Source: an uncultured Pelagibacteraceae bacterium | Lineage (GTDB): Bacteria; Pseudomonadota; Alphaproteobacteria; Pelagibacterales; Pelagibacteraceae | Direction of reading: 5' to 3' | NCBI GenBank assembly: GCA_902590505.1 | Contig: CACIWZ010000001.1 | Span: forward strand, 248,001 to 312,000 | DNA length: 64,000 nucleotides | Shown here: positions 9,534 to 19,183 of the stretch, piece after piece | Layout of the letters: each line of letters opens with the position of its first letter | Position numbering within the stretch: position 1 is the first letter of the stretch | Translations under genes and position numbers: made by a program | The notes under the pieces: generated by a model | The model's input: the letters and a program-made list of their open reading frames with translations, nothing else | Database searches by the model: none | Told to the model about the DNA's origin: nothing

Positions 9534-10890
9534 AGAAATTTTAGTAATAGATGATAATCCAGATATTCGCTCTCTAGTTAGCAATATCCTAATAGAGCAG
9601 AATTACGAAGTTAGGACTGCTGCTAATTACGACCAAGCTATTTTTGAAATAAATAAAAAACTTCCTGATCTTGCAATTATAGATATCAAACTAGATAAGA
9701 CCGACAAAGATGGAATAGATCTTTTGAAACTAGTAACAAAAAAAAGCAAATTAACACCTGTAATCATGATATCTGGTCATGCAACTGTTCAAATAGCTGT
9801 TGAAGCTACTAGACTTGGAGCATACGAATTTATTGAAAAACCTTTTACAAAAGAAAAAATATTAAATTATGTAAACAGGGCTTTAGAGTCATCTAAGCTT
9901 AAAAAGGAGAAAGATATTATCGAAAATAAACTTTTTCACTCATTTGAACTGATAGGTAAAAGTCCTTCAGTAATTAAGGTGAAAAAAATAATTGAAAAAT
10001 TGTCAACCTCAGAAAGTAGAGTTTTAATTTACGGTCCTACAGGAACAGGTAAAGAATTAGTAGCCAGAAAAATTCATAAAAATTCCTCTAGATCAAAAGA
10101 GCCATTTATAATTATAAATGCCGCACTATTAAAAGAGAGTGCATATGAAAAAGAATTATTTGGTGAAGAATTTGATGATGGAAATATATCTTTTGGAGCC
10201 TTGGAAAGAGCAAATAAAGGAACATTATTAATCGACGAAGTTTCTGAAATTCCTTTTGAGACGCAAGCGAATGTTTTAAGAGTTTTAATTGATCAAAAAT
10301 TTAAAAGATTAAATGGATCAAAAGATATTAACGTTAATATTAGATTAATATCTTCTACTTCAAAAGATTTAAGTGAATTAGTGAAAATAAACAAATTTCG
10401 AGAAGATTTATATCACAGGTTAAATGTAATGCCGATCGAACTTACTTCTTTAAGTTCACGTACTGAAGACATTCCTTTATTGATAGAGTATTTCAAAGAA
10501 AAACTTTCAGAAATAAATGGAGTTCAACAACCAAAAATCGATATAAAAAACGATAATCTATATACCTATAATTGGCCTGGAAATGTAAGAGAGCTAAGAA
10601 ATTTAGTAGAAAGAATTACGATTTTGTCAGCTAATGAGTCTCAATCTAATATAAATAAAATTATTGAAGATATTTTAAATCCAGCCTCTACATTTTCGAA
10701 CAGAGATATATTAGAAAAATCTTTTACTTCACCATTGAAAGAAGCGCGAAAACATTTCGAAAAGGAATATTTGATTACACAACTTAAAAAAAATCATGGT
10801 AATATTTCAAAAACAGCAGATTTTATAGGTATGGAGAGATCCGCTCTTCATAGAAAACTCAAAGAACTTGGAATTAAAGGCATAAACTAA
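9526..10890 (+). CDS. ntrX: NtrX-type response regulator, AAA+ without GAFTGA
   Basis: Cytosolic regulator of 454 residues paired with NtrY. The receiver domain (1-120) has the phospho-acceptor Asp53 in IIDIKLD and a conserved Lys in EKPFTKEK. The AAA+ domain (about 140-370) has Walker A GPTGTGKE at 170-177, Walker B LLIDEVSEI and the arginine region YHRLNVMP. A Fis-type helix-turn-helix is at the C terminus (GNISKTADFIGMERSALHRKL). The loop that in sigma-54 activators carries GAFTGA reads LFGEEFDDGNISFGAL (211-226), so contact with sigma-54 is unlikely; it may act on sigma-70 promoters. Confidence 0.93.
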   Translation: MLKEILVIDDNPDIRSLVSNILIEQNYEVRTAANYDQAIFEINKKLPDLAIIDIKLDKTDKDGIDLLKLVTKKSKLTPVIMISGHATVQIAVEATRLGAYEFIEKPFTKEKILNYVNRALESSKLKKEKDIIENKLFHSFELIGKSPSVIKVKKIIEKLSTSESRVLIYGPTGTGKELVARKIHKNSSRSKEPFIIINAALLKESAYEKELFGEEFDDGNISFGALERANKGTLLIDEVSEIPFETQANVLRVLIDQKFKRLNGSKDINVNIRLISSTSKDLSELVKINKFREDLYHRLNVMPIELTSLSSRTEDIPLLIEYFKEKLSEINGVQQPKIDIKNDNLYTYNWPGNVRELRNLVERITILSANESQSNINKIIEDILNPASTFSNRDILEKSFTSPLKEARKHFEKEYLITQLKKNHGNISKTADFIGMERSALHRKLKELGIKGIN

Positions 10891-10891
10891 A

Positions 10892-12265
10892 ATGAATATT
10901 ATTATATGTGGAGCTGGCAAGGTCGGCTTTTCAATCAGCAAACAATTATCTGCACAAGGACACTCAGTAACGGTAATCGATCAATCATCTGAAGATATCA
11001 AAAAAATTAATGATACCCAGGATGTTAAGGGTATTGTTGGTAGAGCTTCACTTCCAACTGTTTTAGAAAATGCAGGTACAGAAAATGCAGACATGATAAT
11101 TGCAGTAACGAGAAATGACGAAACAAATATGATTGTATGTCAATTAGCGAGCTCATTATTTAATGTATCTAAAAAAATCGCTAGGATTAGAACTAAAGAC
11201 TTTTTAGAGGGAAAATGGGGCAAATTATTTAATAAATCAAACATACCAATTGATGTAATTATTTCTCCGGAAATTGAGGTCGCAAAATCTTTGTATAGGA
11301 GATTAGAAGCTCCAGGAGCACTTGATAACGTTCCATTTGGAAATAACAAAGTAAAAATGTTGGAAATTTCAATTGAGAAAAATTGCCCAATTAAAAATAT
11401 ACCTTTGAAAAAATTGACTGAAAAATTTCCAGATTTTAAGGCTAATATTGTAGGCGCTTTAAGAAAAGAAAAATTTATATATCTTAAAAAAAATGATCAG
11501 ATGTTGGAAGATGATAATGTTTATGTAGTTGTTAGTAGCGACCAACTAAATCAAATTTTAAAAGCATTTGGTCATGATGAAAAAGTCTCCAAAAATGTTT
11601 TGATTATTGGAGGAGGTAACATCGGATTAAATTTAGCTAAAATGTTAGAAGAACATTTTGAAGATTTAAGAATTAAAATTATTGAAAAAGATAAAAAAAG
11701 AGCAGAAGAAATTGCAAATGAACTTTCTTCCTCAATTGTTATTAATGGAGACGCTCTAGATGAAGATATTTTAAAGGAAGCTAATTTAGAGGGATCGGAA
11801 ACCGTATTAGCTCTTACCAACGATGATGAAAATAATATGATGGCTTGCGTTTTAGCTGAAAAAACTGGACTTAAAAAAAGAACTATCGCTATAGTAAATA
11901 AATCAAATTATAATTTACTTCAAGACTCACTTAACATCGACGATTTAGTGGATCCACGAATGACAACTGTATCCAGAATTATGGAACACGTCCATAGAGG
12001 AACTATAGGCACAGTGTATTCAGTTTTGGATGGCGCTTATGAGTTTATCGAAGCAAAAATTCTTGATAAATCAGATTTGTTAAATAAAAAAATAAGGGAT
12101 TCAAATCTTCCTGAAGATATAAGAATAGGTGCTATTGTAAGAAAAAATAAAGTCATTATACCTAGGTCTAATTTTATATTTGAAAAAGATGATTTAGTTG
12201 TTTTTCTAGCTAAAAGAGAACAGCTAAAAGCAGTTGAAGATATTTTCAGCGTAGGATCAATTTAA
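10892..12265 (+). CDS. trkA: Trk potassium uptake regulator TrkA
   Basis: Peripheral NAD(H)-binding subunit that gates Trk-type potassium channels. The 457 residues form two RCK repeats: the first begins with the Rossmann motif GAGKVGFSI (about residue 6), the second with GGGNIGLNLAKML (about 240), each followed by an acidic ribose-binding strand (VIDQ, IIEKD) and a TrkA-C domain. It lies 1 bp after ntrX, in the ntrYX-trkA order seen in rhizobia and relatives, and is followed at once by the channel gene trkH. Potassium uptake would support osmotic and pH balance. Confidence 0.96.
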   Translation: MNIIICGAGKVGFSISKQLSAQGHSVTVIDQSSEDIKKINDTQDVKGIVGRASLPTVLENAGTENADMIIAVTRNDETNMIVCQLASSLFNVSKKIARIRTKDFLEGKWGKLFNKSNIPIDVIISPEIEVAKSLYRRLEAPGALDNVPFGNNKVKMLEISIEKNCPIKNIPLKKLTEKFPDFKANIVGALRKEKFIYLKKNDQMLEDDNVYVVVSSDQLNQILKAFGHDEKVSKNVLIIGGGNIGLNLAKMLEEHFEDLRIKIIEKDKKRAEEIANELSSSIVINGDALDEDILKEANLEGSETVLALTNDDENNMMACVLAEKTGLKKRTIAIVNKSNYNLLQDSLNIDDLVDPRMTTVSRIMEHVHRGTIGTVYSVLDGAYEFIEAKILDKSDLLNKKIRDSNLPEDIRIGAIVRKNKVIIPRSNFIFEKDDLVVFLAKREQLKAVEDIFSVGSI

Positions 12266-12271
12266 TATTTG

Positions 12272-13684
12272 ATGAATCTAAGAAGTATCAGTTTTTTCTT
12301 GAGCTTATTTTGTTTCCCAATAAGTTTATTGTCATTTATAAATATTTTATACTCATCATATTTTGATTATTTTTTAAGCATAGAGGCGTATTTTACAACT
12401 TTAATCTTGTCTCTAATTTTAGGTCTTTCATTTTATTTTTTTGGAAAAAAAGCTACAAAAAATATAAATTTTATAGAGCAATTAATTTTAATAATACTTG
12501 TTTATATTATAATTGGTTTATTAATATCTATTCCTTTTTATCTAAGTAATTTGCAAGTTACGTTTATTAGTGCTTTATTTGAGGCAATATCTGGATTAAC
12601 TGGAACTGGTTTTTCAATTTTTAAAAATATAAAATATTTAGATCCAACATTAATACTCTGGAGATCATCGACACAATGGATAGGTGGTTTATACTTTTTA
12701 CTTTTTCTAATCTTATTATTTTCTAATAAAACTTTTAATTTTAAAATGACTAACTTGACTTATTCAGGAGAAACTAATTTTAAATCAGAAGAAAATATAA
12801 AAAATAACATTATAAAAATATTTATTTTTTATAGTGTTTTAAGTTTTATATTATTTTCTTTACTTAATTTTTCTGGTGTACGACTTTTTAACTCTTTGAA
12901 CTTAACTATGACTTTAGTTTCAGGAGGTGGTTTTTTACCATCAGATAACTTAAGTGAAATTATTTCTTCAAATTTCCAAAAAATTATTTTAATTTTTTCG
13001 TTTATTTTATCTATCTTAAATTTTTATTTTATATTTAATATTTTTAATAAAAAAAATTTTGTTATTTATCATAAAGAAGATTTTTATCTTATTGGATTAT
13101 CATTAGTTTTAATTTTACTCATTTATTTTAAAAACTTTGATGGTTTAAATACAGTCCTTAGTGTTTTAAGTAGTATTGCTAATTCTGGTATAACTTTAAT
13201 TGAAAATGATAATAATTTAAGTTTATATTTTTTATTTATTACAATAATTGGTGGTTCACTTATCTCTAATACATCTGGTATTAAATTGACTAGGTTGTAT
13301 ATCCTATTAAAAATAACATCTGCAGAAATAATTAAATTAATAAGTCCTAATAGTATAATTAATAAAACAATTTTCAGCTCAGATAAAAAAATTACTGATG
13401 ATAATATTGGAATTTCTTTTTTAATTTTTATTTCTTTCTTTATAAGTTTATTTATTTTGTCTAGTTTTTTAGTATTAGACAACATAGGTTTCGAAAAATC
13501 ATTTAAACTTTCTATATTAGCTCTAACGAACACTGTTAATTCTGAAATGTATAATTTACAAAATATAAACTTCGCAAATCTATTAATATCATCTAAAATA
13601 AGTTTAATTATCTTTATGATTATAGGAAAAATTGAGCTAATATCGTTTTTTTTAATTATCAAAAAAATATTTTTAAAGGATTAA
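12272..13684 (+). CDS. trkH: Trk/TrkH-family potassium channel subunit, divergent
   Basis: Integral membrane protein of 470 residues with at least ten hydrophobic segments and four re-entrant loop regions, consistent with the TrkH fold. Pore-loop candidates are ISGLTGTGFS (loop 1), LVSGGGFLP (loop 2), SIANSGITL (loop 3) and ALTNTVNSEM (loop 4); the last lacks the filter glycine expected from relatives. A TTG three bases upstream could also be read, but the ATG at 12272 is preferred. No clear Shine-Dalgarno is visible, so translation may be coupled to trkA. The pairing with trkA supports the call; sequence is rather diverged. Confidence 0.85.
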   Translation: MNLRSISFFLSLFCFPISLLSFINILYSSYFDYFLSIEAYFTTLILSLILGLSFYFFGKKATKNINFIEQLILIILVYIIIGLLISIPFYLSNLQVTFISALFEAISGLTGTGFSIFKNIKYLDPTLILWRSSTQWIGGLYFLLFLILLFSNKTFNFKMTNLTYSGETNFKSEENIKNNIIKIFIFYSVLSFILFSLLNFSGVRLFNSLNLTMTLVSGGGFLPSDNLSEIISSNFQKIILIFSFILSILNFYFIFNIFNKKNFVIYHKEDFYLIGLSLVLILLIYFKNFDGLNTVLSVLSSIANSGITLIENDNNLSLYFLFITIIGGSLISNTSGIKLTRLYILLKITSAEIIKLISPNSIINKTIFSSDKKITDDNIGISFLIFISFFISLFILSSFLVLDNIGFEKSFKLSILALTNTVNSEMYNLQNINFANLLISSKISLIIFMIIGKIELISFFLIIKKIFLKD

Positions 13685-14731
13685 ATGTCAAAAATTGTAA
13701 TAATTGGTGCAGGTGCGATGGGCTCAGCTTTTTCGTTACCATGCTTAGATAATAATCACGATGTTAATATTGTCGGTACTCATTTAGAAAATGATTTTAT
13801 TGATGATTTTCAAGCTAATGAAAATTTACATGCAGGATTAAAAACTAAAATACCCCAAGAAATTAAGGTTTTTAAATTTGATAAATTTGATCAGGTGCTT
13901 AAATCAAACGTTGATTTAATAGTGCTTGGAATAAGCTCTAAAGGTATAGAATGGGTAGCAGATCAATTAGTTAGGGTTTATAGTGGAAAACAAATCCCTA
14001 ATTTATTAATGCTTACTAAAGGTTTAAGCATTCATAAAAATAACTATGAGCTACTAGTAGATAAACTTCAGAGATTGTTGTTGGAAAAAGGAATTACAAA
14101 AACAAATATTTCAGCAGTAGGAGGTCCTTGTCTCGCAGCGGGATTGGCAAATAGAGTTCACAGTAGCGTAGTTATTGCAAATAAAGATATAAAAACTGCA
14201 AAAAAAATAGCAGATATGTTGAATACTAATTACTACCATACTTCTTTTTCAGATGATTTAAACGGAGTAGAAGTATCTGCAGCTATAAAAAATATTTTTT
14301 CTATGGCAGTTGGAGCTGCAAGGGGCTTATGTAGTAAAAATATTTCAGATGAGGTAAGAGAAAAGAATTATTTAAATACTGCCTCAGCTTTAATTAAGCA
14401 ATCAATTCATGAAATGGAAATATTTGTTGAACATTTGAAAGGTAAAAAAGAGACAGTTAAAGGTTTAGCAGGTTTGGGTGATCTTTATGTTAGTTCTGGT
14501 GGAGGTAGAAACGCTAAGATGGGGTCTTATATCGGTGAAGGTTTAACCTTTTCAGAAGCAAAAAAAACAAAAATGGAAAAAGTTACTGTTGAGGGCGCAG
14601 ACTTAGCAATAGAGATTGCTAAAAAAGTAAATGAGGATTTTGATGAAAAAAAAATACCTTTAATGCTTAGTATGATTAATGCTATTGTTAAGGATAAAAA
14701 ACTTGAATTCAATTGGGAAGCTTTTAGGTAA
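13685..14731 (+). CDS. gpsA: GpsA-family NAD(P)-dependent glycerol-3-phosphate dehydrogenase
   Basis: Interconverts glycerol-3-phosphate and dihydroxyacetone phosphate. The 348-residue protein starts with the Rossmann motif IIGAGAMGSAFS (residues 6-17), has the conserved TKGL and GGPC(L)AAGLA segments, the catalytic lysine in SAAIKNIFSMAVGAARG, and GLAGLGDLYVSSGGGRNAKMG. It differs from typical GpsA in details (VGTH after the dinucleotide fold; an elongated middle). Its stop shares a base with the glpK start, so the pair is co-expressed with glycerol kinase. That context suggests catabolic oxidation of glycerol-3-phosphate, beside or instead of lipid synthesis. Confidence 0.88.
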   Translation: MSKIVIIGAGAMGSAFSLPCLDNNHDVNIVGTHLENDFIDDFQANENLHAGLKTKIPQEIKVFKFDKFDQVLKSNVDLIVLGISSKGIEWVADQLVRVYSGKQIPNLLMLTKGLSIHKNNYELLVDKLQRLLLEKGITKTNISAVGGPCLAAGLANRVHSSVVIANKDIKTAKKIADMLNTNYYHTSFSDDLNGVEVSAAIKNIFSMAVGAARGLCSKNISDEVREKNYLNTASALIKQSIHEMEIFVEHLKGKKETVKGLAGLGDLYVSSGGGRNAKMGSYIGEGLTFSEAKKTKMEKVTVEGADLAIEIAKKVNEDFDEKKIPLMLSMINAIVKDKKLEFNWEAFR

Positions 14732-16212
14732 TGAAAAAATTTATAATTTCAATTGATGCTGGAACAACATCAAATAGAACAATTCTTTTTGATCTAAAAG
14801 GTAAACCAATTTTTTCATCACAAAAAGAATTTACTCAATATTTCCCTAAAAGTGGATGGGTCGAACATGATCCCGATGAAATATGGAGAACAACTATTAA
14901 AACTTTAAAAGATGTCATCCAAAAAGCAAAAAAGTTAAAAGGAGAAATTTTAAGTATAGGTATTACAAATCAAAGGGAAACCACAGTTTTATGGGATAAA
15001 AAAAATGGCCAACCTGTTTATAAAGCGATTGTATGGCAAGATAGAAGACAAGAAGAATTTTGTAAAAAACTGAGAAAGCAAAATAAGGATACGATGATTT
15101 TTAATAAGACTGGGCTGCTTATCGACTCTTATTTTTCCGGAACTAAAATCAAATGGATTTTAGATAATGTGCCAAAAGCAAGACAATTAATGAATAAAAA
15201 ACAGTTATTATTTGGAACAATTGATAGTTTTTTAATATGGAGACTTACAAAAGGTAAAGTTCACGCAACAGACGCTACTAATGCTAGTAGAACAATGATT
15301 TATAATATCTCATCTAATAAATGGGATGATACAATATTAAACTTACTTAAAATTAAAAAACATATCTTACCTGAAGTAAAAGATTGTGCAGACGATTATG
15401 GACAAACTCATTCTTTAATTACTGGAAAATCAATTCCTATAAATGGTGTAGTTGGAGATCAACAATCAGCAACTATTGGTCAATGTTGTTTCGAACCAGG
15501 GTCTTTAAAAAGTACATATGGTACGGGAGCTTTCGTTTTATTAAATACAGGTTCAAAGAAAATTTATTCTAAAAATCGTTTATTGACGACTATTGCTTAC
15601 AGAATTAATGGGAAGACAACATACGCAATGGAGGGATCTATTTTTATAGCTGGTGCTGGTGTGCAATGGTTAAGAGATCGAATGAAATTTTTTAAGAAAG
15701 CACCTGAGACAGAAAAAATAGTTAAATCACTTCAAAACAACAATGATATTTATTTAGTTCCAGCATTCACTGGATTAGGAGCTCCGTATTGGGACGCTAA
15801 CGCTAGAGGAGTTTTAAGCGGCATTACTAGAGATACAAGTCCTAAAGAAATAGTGAGAGCTACGATCGAAGCAGTTGCTTATCAAACTCACGATCTTTTT
15901 GAAGCGATGAAACATGACGGTTTGAGACCTAAAATTGTAAAAGTTGATGGTGGAATGGTAATGAATAATTGGTTTTCACAATTTTTATCTGACATAGTAA
16001 ATGTAAAAGTATTAAGACCTAAAGTTCAAGAAACTACTGCCTTAGGTGCAGCTTTTATGGCTGGTTTGTACATAGGGATATACAAATCGTTAAAAGATAT
16101 TTCTAAAAACTGGAACTTAGATAAAAAATTTTCACCAAAAATGAAAAATAAATCTAGAACAATTCTAATTAACGGTTGGGAAAAAGCAGTCAAGAGAGCC
16201 TTAATAAATTAA
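14731..16212 (+). CDS. glpK: Glycerol kinase
   Basis: Phosphorylates glycerol to sn-glycerol-3-phosphate with ATP. The FGGY-family signatures are complete over 493 residues: SIDAGTTSNRTILFD at the N terminus, TNQRETTVLWD, IVWQDRR, ATDATNASRTM, GDQQSATIGQCCF, STYGTGAFVLLNTG, FTGLGAPYWDANARG and KVDGGMVMNNWFSQF. It is joined to the GpsA-type gene upstream and stands 103 bp before the importer's binding-protein gene. This arrangement argues that the ABC system delivers free glycerol, not a phosphorylated form. Confidence 0.96.
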   Translation: MKKFIISIDAGTTSNRTILFDLKGKPIFSSQKEFTQYFPKSGWVEHDPDEIWRTTIKTLKDVIQKAKKLKGEILSIGITNQRETTVLWDKKNGQPVYKAIVWQDRRQEEFCKKLRKQNKDTMIFNKTGLLIDSYFSGTKIKWILDNVPKARQLMNKKQLLFGTIDSFLIWRLTKGKVHATDATNASRTMIYNISSNKWDDTILNLLKIKKHILPEVKDCADDYGQTHSLITGKSIPINGVVGDQQSATIGQCCFEPGSLKSTYGTGAFVLLNTGSKKIYSKNRLLTTIAYRINGKTTYAMEGSIFIAGAGVQWLRDRMKFFKKAPETEKIVKSLQNNNDIYLVPAFTGLGAPYWDANARGVLSGITRDTSPKEIVRATIEAVAYQTHDLFEAMKHDGLRPKIVKVDGGMVMNNWFSQFLSDIVNVKVLRPKVQETTALGAAFMAGLYIGIYKSLKDISKNWNLDKKFSPKMKNKSRTILINGWEKAVKRALIN

Positions 16213-16315
16213 CACACCTTTAAGTTGTAATTTTTAAAAGTTTCTGCACTGTACTTTTCACATTAATTTTGGTTGAATATCGAACTTATAACAACAACAA
16301 CGAGGGAAATAATCT

Positions 16316-18049
16316 ATGTTTAAAACATTAAAGAGTATTTTAGCTGTTGCTGTTTCAATTTCTCTATTAACTATTTCAAACGCTGTAGCTGACGGACATG
16401 GAGCTGCAATTAAGAAATGGTCAAATGGTGAGTTTAGTCTTTCGACAATTTCTGCAAAAGAAAGAGAGAAAGAACTTAATTGGTTTCACGATGCCGCAAA
16501 GCCATTCAAAGGAATGGAAATAAACGTATTGTCAGAAACTATTCCAACTCACGAATATGAGTCAAAAGTTTTAACAAAAGCTTTTGAAGAGATAACTGGA
16601 ATAAAAGTAAATCACCAGTTACTTGGAGAAGGAGAAGTAGTACAAGCTGTACAAACTCAAATGCAAACTGGAAGAAACTTATATGATGCATACATCAATG
16701 ACTCTGATTTGATCGGTACGCACTCAAGACTTCAGTTAGCAGTAAACTTAACAAAGTGGATGAAAGGTGAAGGTAAAGATGTAACTTTACCAACATTAGA
16801 TATCGATGATTTCATCGGTAAATCATTTACTACAGGTCCAGATGGTGATTTATATCAATTACCTGACCAACAATTTGCTAACCTTTACTGGTTTAGAAAA
16901 GATTGGTTTGACAGACCTGAAATCAAAAAAGGTTTCAAAGCTAAATACGGATACGATCTAGGTGTACCAGTAAACTGGTCTGCTTACGAAGATATCGCTG
17001 AATACTTTACAAAAGACGTAAAGAATATCGACGGTGTTAGAGTATACGGTCACATGGACTACGGTAAGAGAGCTCCAGACTTAGGATGGAGAATGACTGA
17101 CGCGTGGTTATCAATGGCTGGTGCAGGTTCAGTTGGTAAACCAAACGGTGTACCAGTTGACGAGTGGGGAATAAGAATGGAAAAAGGTTCTTGTAACCCA
17201 GTTGGTGCTGACGTAGCAAGAGGTGGGGCTGCTAATGGTCCTGCTGCCGTATATGCGATCAGAAAATGGGATGAGTGGTTAAGAGCTTATGCACCTCCAG
17301 GTGCTGCAGCGATGGACTTCTATCAGTCTCTGCCAGCTTTATCATCAGGAAACGTTGCACAGCAAATTTTCTGGTATACAGCATTCACGGCATCAATGGT
17401 TGCTCCAAAGAGTACTGGAAACAAAACAGTTGATGATAACGGTAATCCTTTATGGAGAATGGGACCATCACCAAAAGGTCCTTACTGGGATGAAGGTATG
17501 AAGCTTGGTTATCAAGATGCTGGATCATGGACTTTATTTAAGTCTACTCCAGTTGATAGAAGAAAAGCTGCATGGCTATACGCTCAGTTTGTAGTATCAA
17601 AAACTGTTGATCTTAAGAAAAGTGATGTTGGTTTAACTATCATTAGAGATAGTACAATTAATCACAAGCACTTTACTCAAAGAGCTCCAAAACTTGGTGG
17701 ACTTGTAGAATTCTACAGATCTAAAAACAGAGTATTGTGGTCACCGACAGGTATCAACGTTCCGGACTATCCGAAACTTGCACAAATCTGGTGGCAACAA
17801 ATTGGAGATGTAAACTCAGGTGCGTTTACTCCACAACAAGCTATGGATCGTCTTGCAGAAGAGATGAACTTAGTTATGTCTCGTATGGAAGCTGCTGATA
17901 AAGCAAACAATACATACGGTGGATGTGGTCCAAGATTAGCTAAACCGAAAGGTGCTGATTATTGGTTGAAACAACCAGGATCACCAAAAGCTAAACGAAA
18001 TGAGAAACCTAAAGGTAAAACAGTTCCATTCGAAAGAGCTTGGAAGTAA
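16316..18049 (+). CDS. ABC importer periplasmic binding protein, glycerol type (GlpV-like)
   Basis: Exported solute-binding protein of 577 residues with a Sec signal peptide and a likely signal peptidase I site after NAVA at residue 25. Family 1 binding-protein features include ETIPTHEYESKVL and the long C-terminal domain. It resembles the large binding protein of rhizobial glycerol ABC systems (GlpSTPQUV); the glpK-linked context supports glycerol, with polyols or glycerol derivatives as alternatives. Codon use is shifted toward C-ending codons (AAC, TAC, ATC) relative to neighbours, suggesting very high expression. A GAGGG Shine-Dalgarno precedes the ATG, and a strong terminator follows the stop. 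Confidence 0.88.
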   Translation: MFKTLKSILAVAVSISLLTISNAVADGHGAAIKKWSNGEFSLSTISAKEREKELNWFHDAAKPFKGMEINVLSETIPTHEYESKVLTKAFEEITGIKVNHQLLGEGEVVQAVQTQMQTGRNLYDAYINDSDLIGTHSRLQLAVNLTKWMKGEGKDVTLPTLDIDDFIGKSFTTGPDGDLYQLPDQQFANLYWFRKDWFDRPEIKKGFKAKYGYDLGVPVNWSAYEDIAEYFTKDVKNIDGVRVYGHMDYGKRAPDLGWRMTDAWLSMAGAGSVGKPNGVPVDEWGIRMEKGSCNPVGADVARGGAANGPAAVYAIRKWDEWLRAYAPPGAAAMDFYQSLPALSSGNVAQQIFWYTAFTASMVAPKSTGNKTVDDNGNPLWRMGPSPKGPYWDEGMKLGYQDAGSWTLFKSTPVDRRKAAWLYAQFVVSKTVDLKKSDVGLTIIRDSTINHKHFTQRAPKLGGLVEFYRSKNRVLWSPTGINVPDYPKLAQIWWQQIGDVNSGAFTPQQAMDRLAEEMNLVMSRMEAADKANNTYGGCGPRLAKPKGADYWLKQPGSPKAKRNEKPKGKTVPFERAWK

Positions 18050-18069
18050 TTTAGGTTTAATCTAAATTT

Positions 18070-18098
18070 AAAGGGGGCTTTAACGGCCCCCTTTTTTT
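18070..18098 (+). terminator. Intrinsic terminator after glycerol binding-protein gene
   Basis: A 9-bp perfect stem, AAAGGGGGC (18070-18078) with GCCCCCTTT (18086-18094), closes a 7-base loop and runs into seven T residues (18092-18098). It lies 20 bp after the binding-protein stop and before the ATPase genes, so it should end most transcripts and leave excess binding protein over membrane components. Confidence 0.9.
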
Positions 18099-18118
18099 AA
18101 AACGGAATTCAAAAAAAT

Positions 18119-19183
18119 ATGAGCTTAGAATTAAAAAATGTAGAAAAAAAAATAGGATTAGATACTCATATTTATTCAACAAATTTAAAATTAGAAAAAA
18201 ATACAATTAATATTCTTTTAGGATCTACTTTAGCCGGAAAGACGACTTTAATGCAAATTATGGCTGGTTTAGATAAACCAACATCAGGCGAGATTTGGTT
18301 TAATAACGAGAATGTGACAGGTATGAAAGTTCAAAAAAGAAATGTCTCAATGGTTTACCAGCAATTTATTAATTACCCCAATTTCACAGTTTATGACAAC
18401 ATTGCATCTCCATTAAAAATTACTGGAGTAAGTTCAGATGAAACAAAACAAAGAGTTGGAAAAGTTGCAGAATTACTAAAACTATCTGGAATGTTGAATA
18501 AAAAACCAAATGAGCTTTCCGGAGGACAACAACAAAGAACTGCTTTAGCAAGAGCACTTGTAAAAGACTCAGACTTGATTCTTTTAGATGAACCACTTGC
18601 TAACTTAGATTTTAAATTAAGAGAAGAATTGAGAGAAGAATTACCAAAATTATTTGAAAATAGAGATTGTATAGTAGTTTATGCAACCACAGAACCCTCA
18701 GAAGCTTTACTCTTAGGTGGTAATACTGCAACGTTACAGGAAGGTAAGATTATTCAATATGGAAAAACTCTAGATACTTATAATAAACCTAACTCTCTAG
18801 TTTCAGCCCAGGTATTTAGTGATCCACCAATGAATATTGCTAAAATAAAAAAATCAGGAGACCAGTGTTCATTTTTACAAAACGACATTCAATGGAAGAC
18901 TAAATTAAATATCAAAGATGGTGAATATAAAGTAGGTATTAGACCCCACAATATTACTACGTATAAAGATGGCAACAATACACTTGAGATAAAAGGTAAA
19001 GTTTTAATCTCTGAAATTAGCGGTTCTGAGAGCTTAATCCACTTTACAAACGGAAATTTGAATTGGGTTTCTTTATCTAACGGAGTGTTTCAAAAAAATG
19101 TTGGCGATGAGATGAATTTATACATGAATACAGATGAATTTGTTTATTTTGATCAAAATGAAAGGTTAATATCTAATGGCTAA
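18119..19183 (+). CDS. ABC importer ATPase 1 (GlpS-like), H-loop lost
   Basis: MalK-type ATPase of 354 residues with a C-terminal TOBE-like regulatory region. Walker A is GSTLAGKT (35-42), the signature is a canonical LSGGQ (133-137), and Walker B ends in Asp157-Glu158. The switch histidine expected in the YVTHDQ motif is replaced: the segment reads YATTEP, with Thr191 at the His position. The second ATPase has the opposite defect, so the pair should form a heterodimer with one good and one weak ATP site. The ATG has little Shine-Dalgarno sequence. The gene overlaps ATPase 2 by 8 bp. Confidence 0.9.
   Translation: MSLELKNVEKKIGLDTHIYSTNLKLEKNTINILLGSTLAGKTTLMQIMAGLDKPTSGEIWFNNENVTGMKVQKRNVSMVYQQFINYPNFTVYDNIASPLKITGVSSDETKQRVGKVAELLKLSGMLNKKPNELSGGQQQRTALARALVKDSDLILLDEPLANLDFKLREELREELPKLFENRDCIVVYATTEPSEALLLGGNTATLQEGKIIQYGKTLDTYNKPNSLVSAQVFSDPPMNIAKIKKSGDQCSFLQNDIQWKTKLNIKDGEYKVGIRPHNITTYKDGNNTLEIKGKVLISEISGSESLIHFTNGNLNWVSLSNGVFQKNVGDEMNLYMNTDEFVYFDQNERLISNG

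Noticed and set aside
13123-13662. 179-residue open frame on the minus strand
   Set aside because: It lies opposite trkH and is a composition effect of complementary Ile/Asn/Leu codons; it has no promoter, ribosome-binding site or domain.
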